DNA from: UBA6016 sp041915365
GTDB taxonomy: Bacteria; Campylobacterota; Campylobacteria; Campylobacterales; UBA6016
Direction: 5' to 3'
Assembly (NCBI GenBank): GCA_041915365.1
Contig: JAYSBP010000012.1
Span: 4,486-68,485 of the forward strand
Length of the DNA: 64,000 bases
Below the pieces are notes generated by a model. It was not told the origin of the DNA and did no database searches. It saw nothing but the letters and a program-made list of their open reading frames with translations. Positions 41,864 to 50,815 of the stretch are shown here, one piece after another. The position numbers and the translations under genes were made by a program. Numbering within the stretch: the stretch's first letter is position 1; every line of letters begins with the position of its first letter.

Positions 41864-42295
41864 ATGCAATATATGGCAAAAAGACAATTAACCAAACTGG
41901 AAGCAATGGAAAAACTACTTCAAATTGAAGACATATATAGCAAAAATGCAGCAAGACATGTGGGAATATACTTAATATTGAGCAGTGCTCTTCTTGGTGT
42001 ATTCCTAGCTCCACAATCAATAGTTTTTAAAGATAGTTTGCTCGCAACCATATGGATAATCCTAGTTTTTTCATCTATAATTTTACTGTTTATAAATCTA
42101 TATGCGATGTCAAAATCAAAACGAAAAGTGTATATTATGACTAGAGCGATAGAAGAATCTTTAAAGCCTTCTTGTAAAAAAGATAATGCTAAAGATTTTG
42201 ATAGTTTTCAATATGTGTTTGTCTTTATTATTTTTGTAGCATTAGCGTACTTTGTTATTTTATGGTGCAAACAACTTTTAAACGTAGTCCAATAA
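41864..42295 (+). CDS. Two-helix membrane protein, unknown
   Basis: The start is taken at the ATG at 41864 (143 residues); a TTG at 41840 is also open but would lie inside the preceding gene. The protein has hydrophobic helices near residues 34-52, 60-80 and 118-138, with charged linkers. No family is recognised. Its stop overlaps the mntA start by 1 base. This patch between glcD and the helicase has AT-richer, accessory-like content. Confidence 0.6.
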   Translation: MQYMAKRQLTKLEAMEKLLQIEDIYSKNAARHVGIYLILSSALLGVFLAPQSIVFKDSLLATIWIILVFSSIILLFINLYAMSKSKRKVYIMTRAIEESLKPSCKKDNAKDFDSFQYVFVFIIFVALAYFVILWCKQLLNVVQ

Positions 42296-42582
42296 TGACC
42301 AAAACCCAAATCCTCTCAATCCTTGAAAGTCACAAAAGCGATTTTGTCGCACGCTACGGCGTGGAGCGTATAGGAGTATTTGGCTCCGTGGCAAGAGATG
42401 AGGCAGCCGAAAATAGCGATGTGGATGTGATAGCCCAGATGCCGCCTAGCTTCAAATCGTTAATAGAGCTTCAGAGTGAGCTAGAAAAAGAGTTTGGGAG
42501 AAAGGTTGACCTCATAAGAATGCACGATAACATGAAAGAAAGATTCAAAAACAGAATCTTACGGGAGGCAATTTTTGTCTGA
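42295..42582 (+). CDS. mntA: MntA-like nucleotidyltransferase antitoxin
   Basis: The start is the ATG at 42295 (95 residues), overlapping the previous stop by 1 base. The minimal nucleotidyltransferase motif GVFGSVARDEAAENSDVDV (GSx10DxD) lies near residues 24-42, and a second acidic strand KVDLIRM near 70. In the type VII HepT/MntA systems this protein adds AMP units to the HEPN toxin and blocks it. It overlaps the HEPN gene by 8 bases. Confidence 0.85.
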   Translation: MTKTQILSILESHKSDFVARYGVERIGVFGSVARDEAAENSDVDVIAQMPPSFKSLIELQSELEKEFGRKVDLIRMHDNMKERFKNRILREAIFV

Positions 42583-42928
42583 TGAGCTTTTTGACGATAA
42601 ACTTTTGGATATTTTAGAGTCTATAGATATTGTGCTAAAAAGAGCTGGATGTATCTTGACTCCGCAAGATTTTCTCAAAGATGACGACGCAATAATTTTA
42701 TTAGACTCGGTACTTATGAGGCTTCAAGCCATAGGCGAGATGTTAAAAAGCCTGACTTCAAAAACAGACATAGACTCTGAGAATATCAGAGGCGCTATAA
42801 AACTAAGAGAAAAAATATCACATCACTATTTAGACCTCGACGCAGAATTGATTTTTGATGTTTGCAAAAACCATATTCCAAACCTAAAAGCAGAATTGGA
42901 AAGTCTTAAAAAAGCTAAACCCCAATAA
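42575..42928 (+). CDS. hepT: HEPN (HepT-like, DUF86) RNase toxin
   Basis: This 117-residue all-helical protein starts at TTG, 8 bases inside the mntA end. The HEPN catalytic motif R-x4-H is present in KLREKISHHYLDLD near residues 77-90, matching DUF86/HepT toxins that cleave RNA. The Tyr after the motif (HHY) is the residue AMP-modified in HepT. Together with mntA it forms a complete HEPN/MNT toxin-antitoxin pair. It is convergent with the helicase gene, overlapping it by 14 bases. Confidence 0.82.
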   Translation: MSDELFDDKLLDILESIDIVLKRAGCILTPQDFLKDDDAIILLDSVLMRLQAIGEMLKSLTSKTDIDSENIRGAIKLREKISHHYLDLDAELIFDVCKNHIPNLKAELESLKKAKPQ

Positions 42929-44249
42929 CCCCGTAAAACTCCAAAGCCTCCTTATTCGCCCTAATATCACGCTCATTTAGATTTCTAGCAAGCCTCATAT
43001 TTTTGACGCTTCTACACCTTGATAGCGCAACATAAGTCTGCCCGTCCGAGAATGCCCCGCTTCCAAGGTCTATCACGGCAGATTCTAGCGTCATACCTTG
43101 CGATTTGTGTATCGTCACTGCCCAGCCAAGCCCAAGCGGAAACTGCGAAAATGTACCCATTTCCTCTTTGTCTATTTTTTTGGTTTTTTCATCATAGGTA
43201 TAGGCATATCGCTCCCAGCTCATTCGCCCAACCTCCAAAGCCTCTCCGCTTACGTCGCTTCGCACTAGCATCGTATCAGAGCCCATCGAGATTATCTGCC
43301 CAGTGTCGCCGTTTATCCACCCTTTTTGCTTATTATTTCGTAAAAAAACTACTTTCGCTCCTACTTTTAGCTCTAGTACATCCGGCACGGATAGCCTCCA
43401 CTTATCGGCAGGCGTGTCTCCCGTCACCTCTGCGGTATACCCCTTGCTCTCTCCTTGAAGTTTTGCTAGTTGTCTCGTATTTATCGAGTGTGCGGCGGCA
43501 TTTGTAGCGACTAGCCACATAGGGCTAGACAAATCCGTATGCGATTTGAGACAATTTGCATTGAAATATTTTATTGCGGCGTTTGTATTTGAGCCGTCCC
43601 TTATCCATCCAAGAGCCTCGATAAATTCGCTATCTTCTTGGCGGCGCACACGTGTCAAATGCACAGGGGTAATGTCTATCTCGTCAAATACGTCAGCCGA
43701 GTAAAAAAACTGGGTCTCGTATCGCTCGCTAAAATATATCCGCTCTTCGTGGGTGGATATTACAGGGGGCAACTGTAACAAATCCCCGACAAATACGACA
43801 GATACGCCGCCAAAAGCCTCATCTCGTTTTCTAGCACGACGCAGGAGTATATCTATAGCATCTACGATATTTGGCGTCACCATAGAAGCCTCGTCTATTA
43901 CCAGCACCCTCATCACCTCTGCTACCGCTCTTGATTTTGGGTTTAGACGGAGTTTTTCGGATGGGTCTATGTGACGAGCCGGAAGAGAGAAAAACGAATG
44001 TATCGTATCTCCTCCGGCGTTGATAGCGGCGGCGGCTGTTGGGGCTAGTATTACGCAGTCTTTTATGGATGATGCGATATAGCGAATAAGCGTCGATTTT
44101 CCGGTTCCGGCCTTGCCCGTCACAAATACGCTTGTATGCCCGCCGATGGCAAGCTCCAACGCCTTTTTATACTCGGGGATTATCTCTATTTCGTCCACAA
44201 AACACCTAAGTTTAAGAGATTCTATTTCTTCCGTTTTGCTTTGACTCAT
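42915..44249 (-). CDS. Pif1-like DNA helicase
   Basis: This 444-residue SF1B helicase has Walker A VFVTGKAGTGKSTLIRYI near residues 39-56, LAPTAAAAINAGGDTIHSFF near 69-88, Walker B VLVIDEASMVTP near 111-122, GDLLQLPPV near 151-159, LTRVRRQEDSEF near 195 and the C-terminal HKSQGMTLESAVIDLG near 390 and YVALSRCR near 414. These are the Pif1/RecD2-type motifs; proteins of this group unwind 5'-to-3' at forks or G-quadruplexes. Its start lies 38 bases inside the end of the diguanylate cyclase gene upstream. Confidence 0.9.
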   Translation of the reverse strand: MSQSKTEEIESLKLRCFVDEIEIIPEYKKALELAIGGHTSVFVTGKAGTGKSTLIRYIASSIKDCVILAPTAAAAINAGGDTIHSFFSLPARHIDPSEKLRLNPKSRAVAEVMRVLVIDEASMVTPNIVDAIDILLRRARKRDEAFGGVSVVFVGDLLQLPPVISTHEERIYFSERYETQFFYSADVFDEIDITPVHLTRVRRQEDSEFIEALGWIRDGSNTNAAIKYFNANCLKSHTDLSSPMWLVATNAAAHSINTRQLAKLQGESKGYTAEVTGDTPADKWRLSVPDVLELKVGAKVVFLRNNKQKGWINGDTGQIISMGSDTMLVRSDVSGEALEVGRMSWERYAYTYDEKTKKIDKEEMGTFSQFPLGLGWAVTIHKSQGMTLESAVIDLGSGAFSDGQTYVALSRCRSVKNMRLARNLNERDIRANKEALEFYGVIGV

Positions 44250-45489
44250 AGAGCTTTTTGTCGGCTAATGCCACATATGTCTCTACTTTTACCTCTTTTG
44301 TGTCGACTTCATTTGCCGGAGCTATCTCTATGGCTCCGATACTAACGGTAGTTTTTACCTCATGTCCCTCAAAAGTGCAAGACGTATTTTGAAATGCAGC
44401 TCTTATCTGTTCAAGCTTATTTTTTGCATTTTCAAGATTTGTATTTGGAAGTAATACGGCAAACTCCTCGCCGCCATATCTAATAATAACGTCCGAATCT
44501 CTTATCCGTGATTTTGCCGTTTTGACAAACTCTTTTAGCATCATATCTCCGGCGACGTGTCCATAAGTATCGTTTAGTTTTTTGAAATAATCCAAATCGC
44601 ACATAGCCAGCACAAAAGATGTCGCAGTAGCAAGCGATAACTCATATTGGTTTGCAAAAATATATGAGAGCGAATTGCGATTAAGAGCACCTGTCATCTC
44701 GTCTTTTGCCGCTTTTTTGATAATAAGCGTGTTATCTATGAGTGCGAGCTCAGCCCCTATGGCCAAAGATATCATCTCACACTTTTCAAGATAGCTCATT
44801 ATGACGTTAAAGTCTTTTTCCCTCTTGTCAAGCTGTCTGTATATGACACTTCCGAGGTCGTGCAAAGTCTTGTGAATTTTTATAATTTCAGTATATTTCG
44901 AGTTATTTTTGATGATAGACTTAGCGTCAGAGTTAAGCCACTTTCCAAATTCGCATAGTTTTGGGTCTAGCTCCGGTATTTTCTCGCTATCTAGCTTTTG
45001 GATTGCCACTGCCAAATTGCTAAGCCAAGACAAGTGGTCTTCATAAAATCTGACTACATTTTTTTCAAGCATATCTTTTAGACTGTTGATTCTGTAGTTA
45101 TTTGCCGCCAAAAGTTTTTTTAGATAGTCGTCTAGATACTGATAGGCTATGACATTTTCAATATCAAAATAAAGCGTATACAAATCATATATCTCTGTTT
45201 TTGCTCCGCTTTTTAGCAGGATGTCGGCAAGCGTATTCTTGAGGTATGCCGTCTCATTAACAAGGACGATATATGGGGTATGTGCGGCGATATTAAGTCT
45301 AGCTAGTTTCTCATACTCCTTGACAAGCTTGTGCCTGCTCCCCTCGACAGTAAATAGAAGTAGATTTTTGAAGCTATTTTTTAACTCATCAAGCTTGTGC
45401 GACTCCATATCGCACATATTGATAATATACTTTTCCAAAAAATCTTCCATTATATTGTCGATTTTTGGCTCTATATAGCTCGCTATCAT
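44212..45489 (-). CDS. Diguanylate cyclase (GGDEF) with helical N-terminal sensor
   Basis: This 425-residue protein makes cyclic di-GMP. The C-terminal GGDEF domain (about 260-420) has the active-site RYGGEEFAVLLP with GGEEF, and an upstream RDSD that forms the inhibitory product-binding I-site (RxxD). The N-terminal 250 residues are helical without membrane segments. They show a pattern like the chemoreceptor zinc-binding (CZB) type or a four-helix domain in RINSLKDMLEKNVVRFYEDHLSWLSNLAVAIQKLD and LCEFGKWLNSDAKSI, consistent with a zinc- or redox-sensing input. It is encoded just upstream of the helicase with a 38-base overlap. Confidence 0.9.
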   Translation of the reverse strand: MIASYIEPKIDNIMEDFLEKYIINMCDMESHKLDELKNSFKNLLLFTVEGSRHKLVKEYEKLARLNIAAHTPYIVLVNETAYLKNTLADILLKSGAKTEIYDLYTLYFDIENVIAYQYLDDYLKKLLAANNYRINSLKDMLEKNVVRFYEDHLSWLSNLAVAIQKLDSEKIPELDPKLCEFGKWLNSDAKSIIKNNSKYTEIIKIHKTLHDLGSVIYRQLDKREKDFNVIMSYLEKCEMISLAIGAELALIDNTLIIKKAAKDEMTGALNRNSLSYIFANQYELSLATATSFVLAMCDLDYFKKLNDTYGHVAGDMMLKEFVKTAKSRIRDSDVIIRYGGEEFAVLLPNTNLENAKNKLEQIRAAFQNTSCTFEGHEVKTTVSIGAIEIAPANEVDTKEVKVETYVALADKKLYESKQNGRNRIS

Positions 45490-45540
45490 CTCATCACCGC
45501 CAAAGCAACTTCTTTTTTATCGATTATACGCAATATTTGC

Positions 45541-45546
45541 TACAAT
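45541..45546 (+). promoter_or_regulatory. Extended -10 upstream of the SDR/pgl locus
   Basis: TTTGCTACAAT gives an extended -10 (TGC-TACAAT) 24 bases before the ATG at 45570, with AAAGGAAG as the ribosome site. It would drive the first gene of the run into pglA. No clear -35 is visible. Confidence 0.5.
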
Positions 45547-45569
45547 CAAAAACAGACTAAAGGAAGCCG

Positions 45570-46979
45570 ATGAACATATTGCTTACAGGCGCTAGCGGGT
45601 ATATAGGCAGGCGCCTAAAACATAGATTGCTTAAAGAGAACGATGTAAGATTAAGGCTTTTCGTCAAGCAAGGACAAAGCGTAAAGACCTTTGCCAACGT
45701 AGAGGTGGCACAAGGGAGTACATTTGATACGGAAAGCCTCGACGCCGCCTTGCACGGTATCGATACGGCCTATTATCTCATCCACTCCATGGAGTCAAAA
45801 AACTACCGTGAGTTAGACAAAAAGAGCGCCCAAAACTTCCTTGAAGCCTGTATAAAAAACGGTGTCAAAAGAATAATCTATCTAGGTGGACTGGGCGAAA
45901 AAGAGAGTGCCAGCGAACATTTACTCAGCAGAATAGAAACAGGAGAGATACTAAGCTCCAGACCGGATACCGTTCAGACTCTATGGTTCCGTGCAGGTGT
46001 TATTATCGGCTCAGGCTCAGCTAGCTTTGAGATAGTGCGAAATCTAGTGGAAAAACTCCCTTTTATGATTACCCCAAAATGGGTAAATACCTTGTGTCAA
46101 CCAAGCTCCGAGAGAGATGTAATAGAGTATCTAGCAAGTGCCGCAATGCTGGATAGCAAAGAAAGCATTGTAATAGATATAGGTACGCAAGCTATGAGTT
46201 ATAAAGACCTTTTGCTAGGGTATGCCAAAGCCGCCGGACTGCGAAGAACACTACTTCCCGTCCCATTTTTCTCCCCAAAGCTATCTTCTTATTGGCTCAC
46301 CCTGATGACACCCGTACCCTACTCTGTCGCGTCTGCTCTTGTAGAGGGGCTAAAGAGCGAGGTTGTAGTCAAAAATGACAACGCTAAGATATTATTTCCA
46401 AATATTAAACCTCTAAAATACGAGGAAGCGGTCAAAAATGCGATTGAAGAGATCCAAAAATCGCAAGTGATTAGCAGGTGGTCGGACGCTAGCGGCGAGG
46501 CTTGGGAGAGCGATCACTCTAGTATTGCGGACGCCGTGTTTATCGATAGACAAGTAGTTTGTTTCGATGGCATGGATGAGAAAAAAGTATTTGAGACGTT
46601 TTGCACAGTTGGCGGCGAAAACGGCTGGTTCGGTTATGATACGCTTTGGAAAATAAGAGGCATAATAGACAAAATATTCGGTGGATACGGCCTCTCTCGT
46701 GGGCGCAGAGACCCAAAAATTCTCAGAATAGGCGACAGCGTAGACTTCTGGAAAGTGGTAGATTTGCAAGAGGACAAAAGGCTTTTACTATTTGCCCAGA
46801 TGAAGCTACCTGGCACTGCGTGGTTAGAGTGGATAATAAAAGACGGCAAGCTACACCAAAGCGCATATTTTTATCCGCACGGAGTGATGGGAAGGCTGTA
46901 TTGGTACTCTATGCTCTTGTTTCATATTTTCATATTTCGCAAAATGGCGCAAAATATCATCAAAAAGGCAAAAAATTGA
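45570..46979 (+). CDS. NAD(P)-binding SDR-like protein with DUF2867 domain
   Basis: This 469-residue protein has an atypical short-chain dehydrogenase domain (MNILLTGASGYIGRRLKHRL at the N-terminus with the nucleotide-binding Gly motif, YYLIHSMESKNYRELD near 70-85, RIIYLGGLGE near 107) and a C-terminal DUF2867-type domain (about 320-460, LWKIRGIIDKIFGGYGLSRGRRDP, then FYPHGVMGRLYWYSML). Related proteins act on quinones or unknown lipids; the substrate is not evident. Its stop overlaps the pglA start by 4 bases, so it is co-transcribed with the glycosylation genes. Confidence 0.8.
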   Translation: MNILLTGASGYIGRRLKHRLLKENDVRLRLFVKQGQSVKTFANVEVAQGSTFDTESLDAALHGIDTAYYLIHSMESKNYRELDKKSAQNFLEACIKNGVKRIIYLGGLGEKESASEHLLSRIETGEILSSRPDTVQTLWFRAGVIIGSGSASFEIVRNLVEKLPFMITPKWVNTLCQPSSERDVIEYLASAAMLDSKESIVIDIGTQAMSYKDLLLGYAKAAGLRRTLLPVPFFSPKLSSYWLTLMTPVPYSVASALVEGLKSEVVVKNDNAKILFPNIKPLKYEEAVKNAIEEIQKSQVISRWSDASGEAWESDHSSIADAVFIDRQVVCFDGMDEKKVFETFCTVGGENGWFGYDTLWKIRGIIDKIFGGYGLSRGRRDPKILRIGDSVDFWKVVDLQEDKRLLLFAQMKLPGTAWLEWIIKDGKLHQSAYFYPHGVMGRLYWYSMLLFHIFIFRKMAQNIIKKAKN

Positions 46980-48076
46980 AAATCGGCTTTCTCTCTCATC
47001 TTGACCTCAACCTATACGCATTCAGACTCCCAGTCATGCTTGAACTAAAGCGGCTTGGACATACGCCGATAGCCATAGCGCCGGAAGGCCAATATTTGCA
47101 AAAAATCAGAGATGCGGGGATAGAGTGCGTTACCTATAACATAGAGCGTAAAAGCCTAAACCCGATGAAAGAGATAAAAGCGATACAAAATATCTACGAA
47201 GCGATAAAGCCGCTAAATCTCGACATCCTTCACACTTTTACGGCGAAACCGAATATCTACGGAACCATAGCTGGGCGATTAGCCAAAGTGCCTCGCATCG
47301 TAAATCTAGTAGAGGGACTTGGGAGTTTTTATCTCGAAAACGACATCAAAAGTCGTGCCGTTCGGTCGCTGATAGAGATGATGTATAATCGTGTTTTTAA
47401 GCTCTCAAACGCCGTCATGTTCGTAAATTCGGACGACCCTGAATATCTAGCAGGCAAAGGAATCATAGATAACACCAAAATACACAAAATAAACGGCGTA
47501 GGGATAGACACAAAAGAGTGGAAAAGAGACGGTGACGCAAAAGAGCCGCTAACCGTTATTATGATAGCGAGGCTAATCCGCCATAAAGGTGTGACTGAGT
47601 ATCTAAAAGCATGCCAAAATCTCAAAATCAAATATCCAGATGTCAGCTTTGTATATGTAGGCGGAGAGGATATGGGAAATCCTAGCGGACTAAAAAAAGA
47701 GATTTTTGAAAAATATAGCGGGGTGGAGTATCTTGGCGAGAGAAGCGACATCAAAGAGCTATTGCAAAACTCTCATATATTTGTCCTACCTAGCTACAGG
47801 GAGGGGCTACCTCGCACCGTGCTAGAGGCGATGAGTATGGAGGTAGCGGTAGTCGGAGCCGATGCTTGCGGCACGAGGGATGTCGTAAAAGACGGCATAA
47901 CTGGGCTTTTGGTTGAGACCAAAAATACAAAAGCGCTTGAAGCGGCGATAGAAAAATTGATAACAGATGTGGGTTTGCGACAAAAACTAGCAAAAACAGC
48001 CAGACAAACATGCGAAAAAGAGTACGACATAAAGCCGATAGTTAAAGCTCATCTTCAAATTTATGGGATTAAATAA
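46976..48076 (+). CDS. pglA: GT4 glycosyltransferase PglA
   Basis: The start is TTG at 46976 (366 residues), giving MKIGFLSHLDLNLYAFRLPVMLEL; longer in-frame text upstream belongs to a neighbouring gene's other frame. It is a GT-B enzyme with VPRIVNLVEGLGSFYLEND near residues 100-118, the nucleotide-binding EGLPRTVLEAMSMEVAVVGADACGTRDVV near 277-305 and ITGLLVE near 310. In Campylobacter PglA adds the first GalNAc to undecaprenyl-PP-bacillosamine. Position directly before pglB and pglC supports the symbol. It overlaps the preceding gene by 4 bases. Confidence 0.85.
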   Translation: MKIGFLSHLDLNLYAFRLPVMLELKRLGHTPIAIAPEGQYLQKIRDAGIECVTYNIERKSLNPMKEIKAIQNIYEAIKPLNLDILHTFTAKPNIYGTIAGRLAKVPRIVNLVEGLGSFYLENDIKSRAVRSLIEMMYNRVFKLSNAVMFVNSDDPEYLAGKGIIDNTKIHKINGVGIDTKEWKRDGDAKEPLTVIMIARLIRHKGVTEYLKACQNLKIKYPDVSFVYVGGEDMGNPSGLKKEIFEKYSGVEYLGERSDIKELLQNSHIFVLPSYREGLPRTVLEAMSMEVAVVGADACGTRDVVKDGITGLLVETKNTKALEAAIEKLITDVGLRQKLAKTARQTCEKEYDIKPIVKAHLQIYGIK

Positions 48077-48078
48077 GA

Positions 48079-48084
48079 TATAAT
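48079..48084 (+). promoter_or_regulatory. -10 element between pglA and pglB
   Basis: A perfect TATAAT lies directly after the pglA stop, 23 bases before the pglB ATG. It may act as an internal promoter of the locus. Confidence 0.45.
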
Positions 48085-48106
48085 TGCCGCAAAAAATTGG
48101 ACGCTC

Positions 48107-50206
48107 ATGACAAAAGAGATACTTAGCACAAAAAAAGTAGTGATACTGATGTTTATAGCCTTTGCTTTTAGCTTTGCGGCAAGGTTTTATTGGATTAGCT
48201 ACGCCTCGCAGATAGATAGCTTTTATTTCAACAAACAAATCATGATAAATACAAATGACGGCTACTTCTACGCCGAAGGGGCGAGAGACCTCATCAAAGG
48301 CTCACACGAAGAGGGAGATAGAAGCGCAATAACGGAGCCTGTCGCAATAGCCACAGCAATACTTTACAAAATACTTCCGTTTTCCATTGAGACTTTGATG
48401 CTTTATATGCCGGTAGTATTCTCATCCTTGATTGTTATTCCGATTATTTTGATAGCGAGATTTTTTGGACAAACAACTATGGGATTTTTCGCCGCTATGT
48501 TTGGGGCGATTACCTATAGCTATTACAACAGAACAATGGCTGGATACTATGATAGCGATATGTTTGCACTCATTATGCCCCCTTTTGTGGCTGCATTTCT
48601 TATCGGCTACTTCAAAGAAAAAAAACTCTTGTGGCAAGTCCTATTCCTAGCATTTTTGGCACTCTCAAAGATACTTTATCCGCAGTCTTTCGCTTGGATG
48701 GCGGCTACTATCGGCTTTGCTTTTTTGTACACAATCGTTTTTGATAGAAAAAACAAAGAGCTATACCTCACACTTGTTTTAGGCCTTGTCGCAATATGCG
48801 ATTTGCCGATAGTCGTCAAAGCATTTATCATAGCGGTATCCATCTATTTTGAGAGCAAAGTGCTATCAAGCTGGAAAACGTTTGGCACATTTGCACTTGC
48901 GGCAGTTGGGATTTTCGGGTATTTTGGCGGACTAACTCCGCTTATCTCGTCGCTAAACGCATATCTTTTCAAAGACAGCCTAACGGTCGTAAGTCAGCTA
49001 AAATATTATGACGTAGTTCAAACGGTTCAAGAAGCCGGCAAGATGGATCCAAATCTTTTCGCATCAAGAATATCAGGCTCAATGCCTATTTTTATCGCGG
49101 CACTAATCGGTTACGCTCTTTTTATCAAAAAAGAGAAATTATTTGCCCTCACCCTCCCTATCTTCGGGCTTGGTCTTTTTGCTTATATGAGTGGCCTTAG
49201 ATTTACCGTCTATGCCGTCCCTTTCGCCGCTCTCGGGCTGTTCTATCTAATTTTTTTAGGGCTAAAAAACCTTGACAAACGTGCGCAAATAGCGGTCGCC
49301 TCAATCTCATTTTTAGTCACTTCCATACCTAATTTTTATCATATATACGACTACAAAGCCGATACGGTATTTCCAAACGGCATAGTAAAACAACTATCAG
49401 AGCTTGGTGCAAAAGCATCAAGAGAAGATTATGTATTTACTTGGTGGGATTATGGTTATCCAGTCAGGTATTATGCGGATGTCAAAAACCACTCTGATGG
49501 CGGTAAGCACGATGGGGCGACCAACTTTATAGAGTCTTTTATCATCTGCTCGACAAGCCAAAGAGCTGCGGCCAATATGATGAGAGAATCGGCCGAGGCC
49601 TACGAAGAGCTAATCAAGCAAGGCAAAGAGCAAAAGACCGCGACGCTTGAATATCTGCTAAGCAAAAACGGCATCGCAAACAAAGACTACCAAAAATACT
49701 TAGAGACCATAGCATCGGAAAACTACAAAGTTAGCAAAAAAACTAGAGATACTTATCTGTTTTTACCGTACGAAATGTTTGGGATACTACCTACCATCAA
49801 GCTGTTTTCAAACGTAGACCTAAACACCGGAACGGAGATTTCGGACCCATCTTTTTGGATGTTTACTCACTACAACGAAACTGAAGATAGCATAGATTTT
49901 GGCGGAATTACGTTTGACAAAAGAGCAAAAACCGTAAGTTTTGACGGCAAAAAAATAGAGCTAAAAAGCGTAAGCGTCTCATACTACGACAAAAACGGGG
50001 CCTTGGTAACAAAAACGGAGAGTGGCTCAAGCACTGGCGAATTACACCTCATATCCCTTCCAACGTATGGGGCATACATACTAGCCGATGACGAGATGTT
50101 CAACTCCGCTTTTATACAGATGTTTGTATTTGAAAACTACGATAAAAACCTATTTGAAAAAGTCTCATCAACGCCTGAGGCGAAAATATTTAAGTTAAAA
50201 ATATAA
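48107..50206 (+). CDS. pglB: Oligosaccharyltransferase PglB
   Basis: This 699-residue STT3-family enzyme transfers the glycan from undecaprenyl diphosphate to asparagine in D/E-x-N-x-S/T sequons in the periplasm. The N-terminal two-thirds has about 13 membrane helices with the metal-binding DGYFYAEGARDL near residues 49-60 and YYDSDMF near 146-152. The soluble C-terminal domain has the sequon-binding WWDYGYPVRYYADV near 447-460 and SDGGKHDGATN. Size and motifs match Campylobacter PglB (713 residues). Confidence 0.96.
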   Translation: MTKEILSTKKVVILMFIAFAFSFAARFYWISYASQIDSFYFNKQIMINTNDGYFYAEGARDLIKGSHEEGDRSAITEPVAIATAILYKILPFSIETLMLYMPVVFSSLIVIPIILIARFFGQTTMGFFAAMFGAITYSYYNRTMAGYYDSDMFALIMPPFVAAFLIGYFKEKKLLWQVLFLAFLALSKILYPQSFAWMAATIGFAFLYTIVFDRKNKELYLTLVLGLVAICDLPIVVKAFIIAVSIYFESKVLSSWKTFGTFALAAVGIFGYFGGLTPLISSLNAYLFKDSLTVVSQLKYYDVVQTVQEAGKMDPNLFASRISGSMPIFIAALIGYALFIKKEKLFALTLPIFGLGLFAYMSGLRFTVYAVPFAALGLFYLIFLGLKNLDKRAQIAVASISFLVTSIPNFYHIYDYKADTVFPNGIVKQLSELGAKASREDYVFTWWDYGYPVRYYADVKNHSDGGKHDGATNFIESFIICSTSQRAAANMMRESAEAYEELIKQGKEQKTATLEYLLSKNGIANKDYQKYLETIASENYKVSKKTRDTYLFLPYEMFGILPTIKLFSNVDLNTGTEISDPSFWMFTHYNETEDSIDFGGITFDKRAKTVSFDGKKIELKSVSVSYYDKNGALVTKTESGSSTGELHLISLPTYGAYILADDEMFNSAFIQMFVFENYDKNLFEKVSSTPEAKIFKLKI

Positions 50207-50815
50207 ATGTACAAAAATTTTTTCAAAAGGGTGTTTGACTTTGCTCTTGCCCTTTTGCTTATCGTTTTATTTTCTCCCATCTTTTTGGCGACATATTTTG
50301 CGGTAAGAAAGGGGCTGGGTTCGCCCGTATTTTTTGCACAGGGTAGACCTGGGCTAGGTGGAAAAATATTCAAAATATACAAATTTCGGACAATGACAAA
50401 CGAGAGAGACGAAAATGGCGAACTCCTCCCCGACGAACAGCGGCTAAAAGGGGTCGGTAAACTAATAAGAAGACTTAGCATAGACGAACTCCCTCAAATC
50501 CTAAACGTCTTAAAAGGAGAGATGAGCTTTGTGGGGCCACGCCCTCTTCTGCCGGAATACTTGCCGCTATACAATACTAGACAAGCCACAAGGCAAAGCG
50601 TCCTCCCCGGCATCACTGGATTAGCGCAGGTCAAGGGGCGAAATGCGATAAGCTGGGGTGAAAAGCTAGAATGGGACGCAAAATACGTCGAAAGTATCTC
50701 GCTAATGCTAGACCTCAAAATCATCCTCTGGACGGTAAAAAAAGTCCTAAAAAGCGAGGGGGTCAGCAAAGAGGGGATGGCAACGACCGATAAATTCAGA
50801 GGTAACGAGAATTGA
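50207..50815 (+). CDS. pglC: Phosphoglycosyl transferase PglC
   Basis: This 202-residue monotopic enzyme transfers the diacetylbacillosamine phosphate to undecaprenyl phosphate, the first step of the Pgl pathway. A re-entrant membrane helix (residues 7-30) is followed by IYKFRTMTNERDENGELLPDEQRL and the catalytic Asp-Glu dyad in RRLSIDELPQILNVLKGEMSFVGPRPLLPEYL near 86-117, then PGITGLAQVKGRN near 130. It starts directly after the pglB stop and overlaps pglD by 4 bases. Confidence 0.96.
   Translation: MYKNFFKRVFDFALALLLIVLFSPIFLATYFAVRKGLGSPVFFAQGRPGLGGKIFKIYKFRTMTNERDENGELLPDEQRLKGVGKLIRRLSIDELPQILNVLKGEMSFVGPRPLLPEYLPLYNTRQATRQSVLPGITGLAQVKGRNAISWGEKLEWDAKYVESISLMLDLKIILWTVKKVLKSEGVSKEGMATTDKFRGNEN

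Noticed and set aside
42262..42294. Upstream GTG/ATG-type start for mntA
   Set aside because: The extra 11 residues overlap the membrane gene; the ATG at 42295 overlaps the previous stop by one base and starts the conserved domain.
46646..46975. Possible 110-residue N-terminal extension of PglA
   Set aside because: The text is basic, low-quality and lies inside another gene's frame; the GT4 fold starts exactly at the TTG at 46976.
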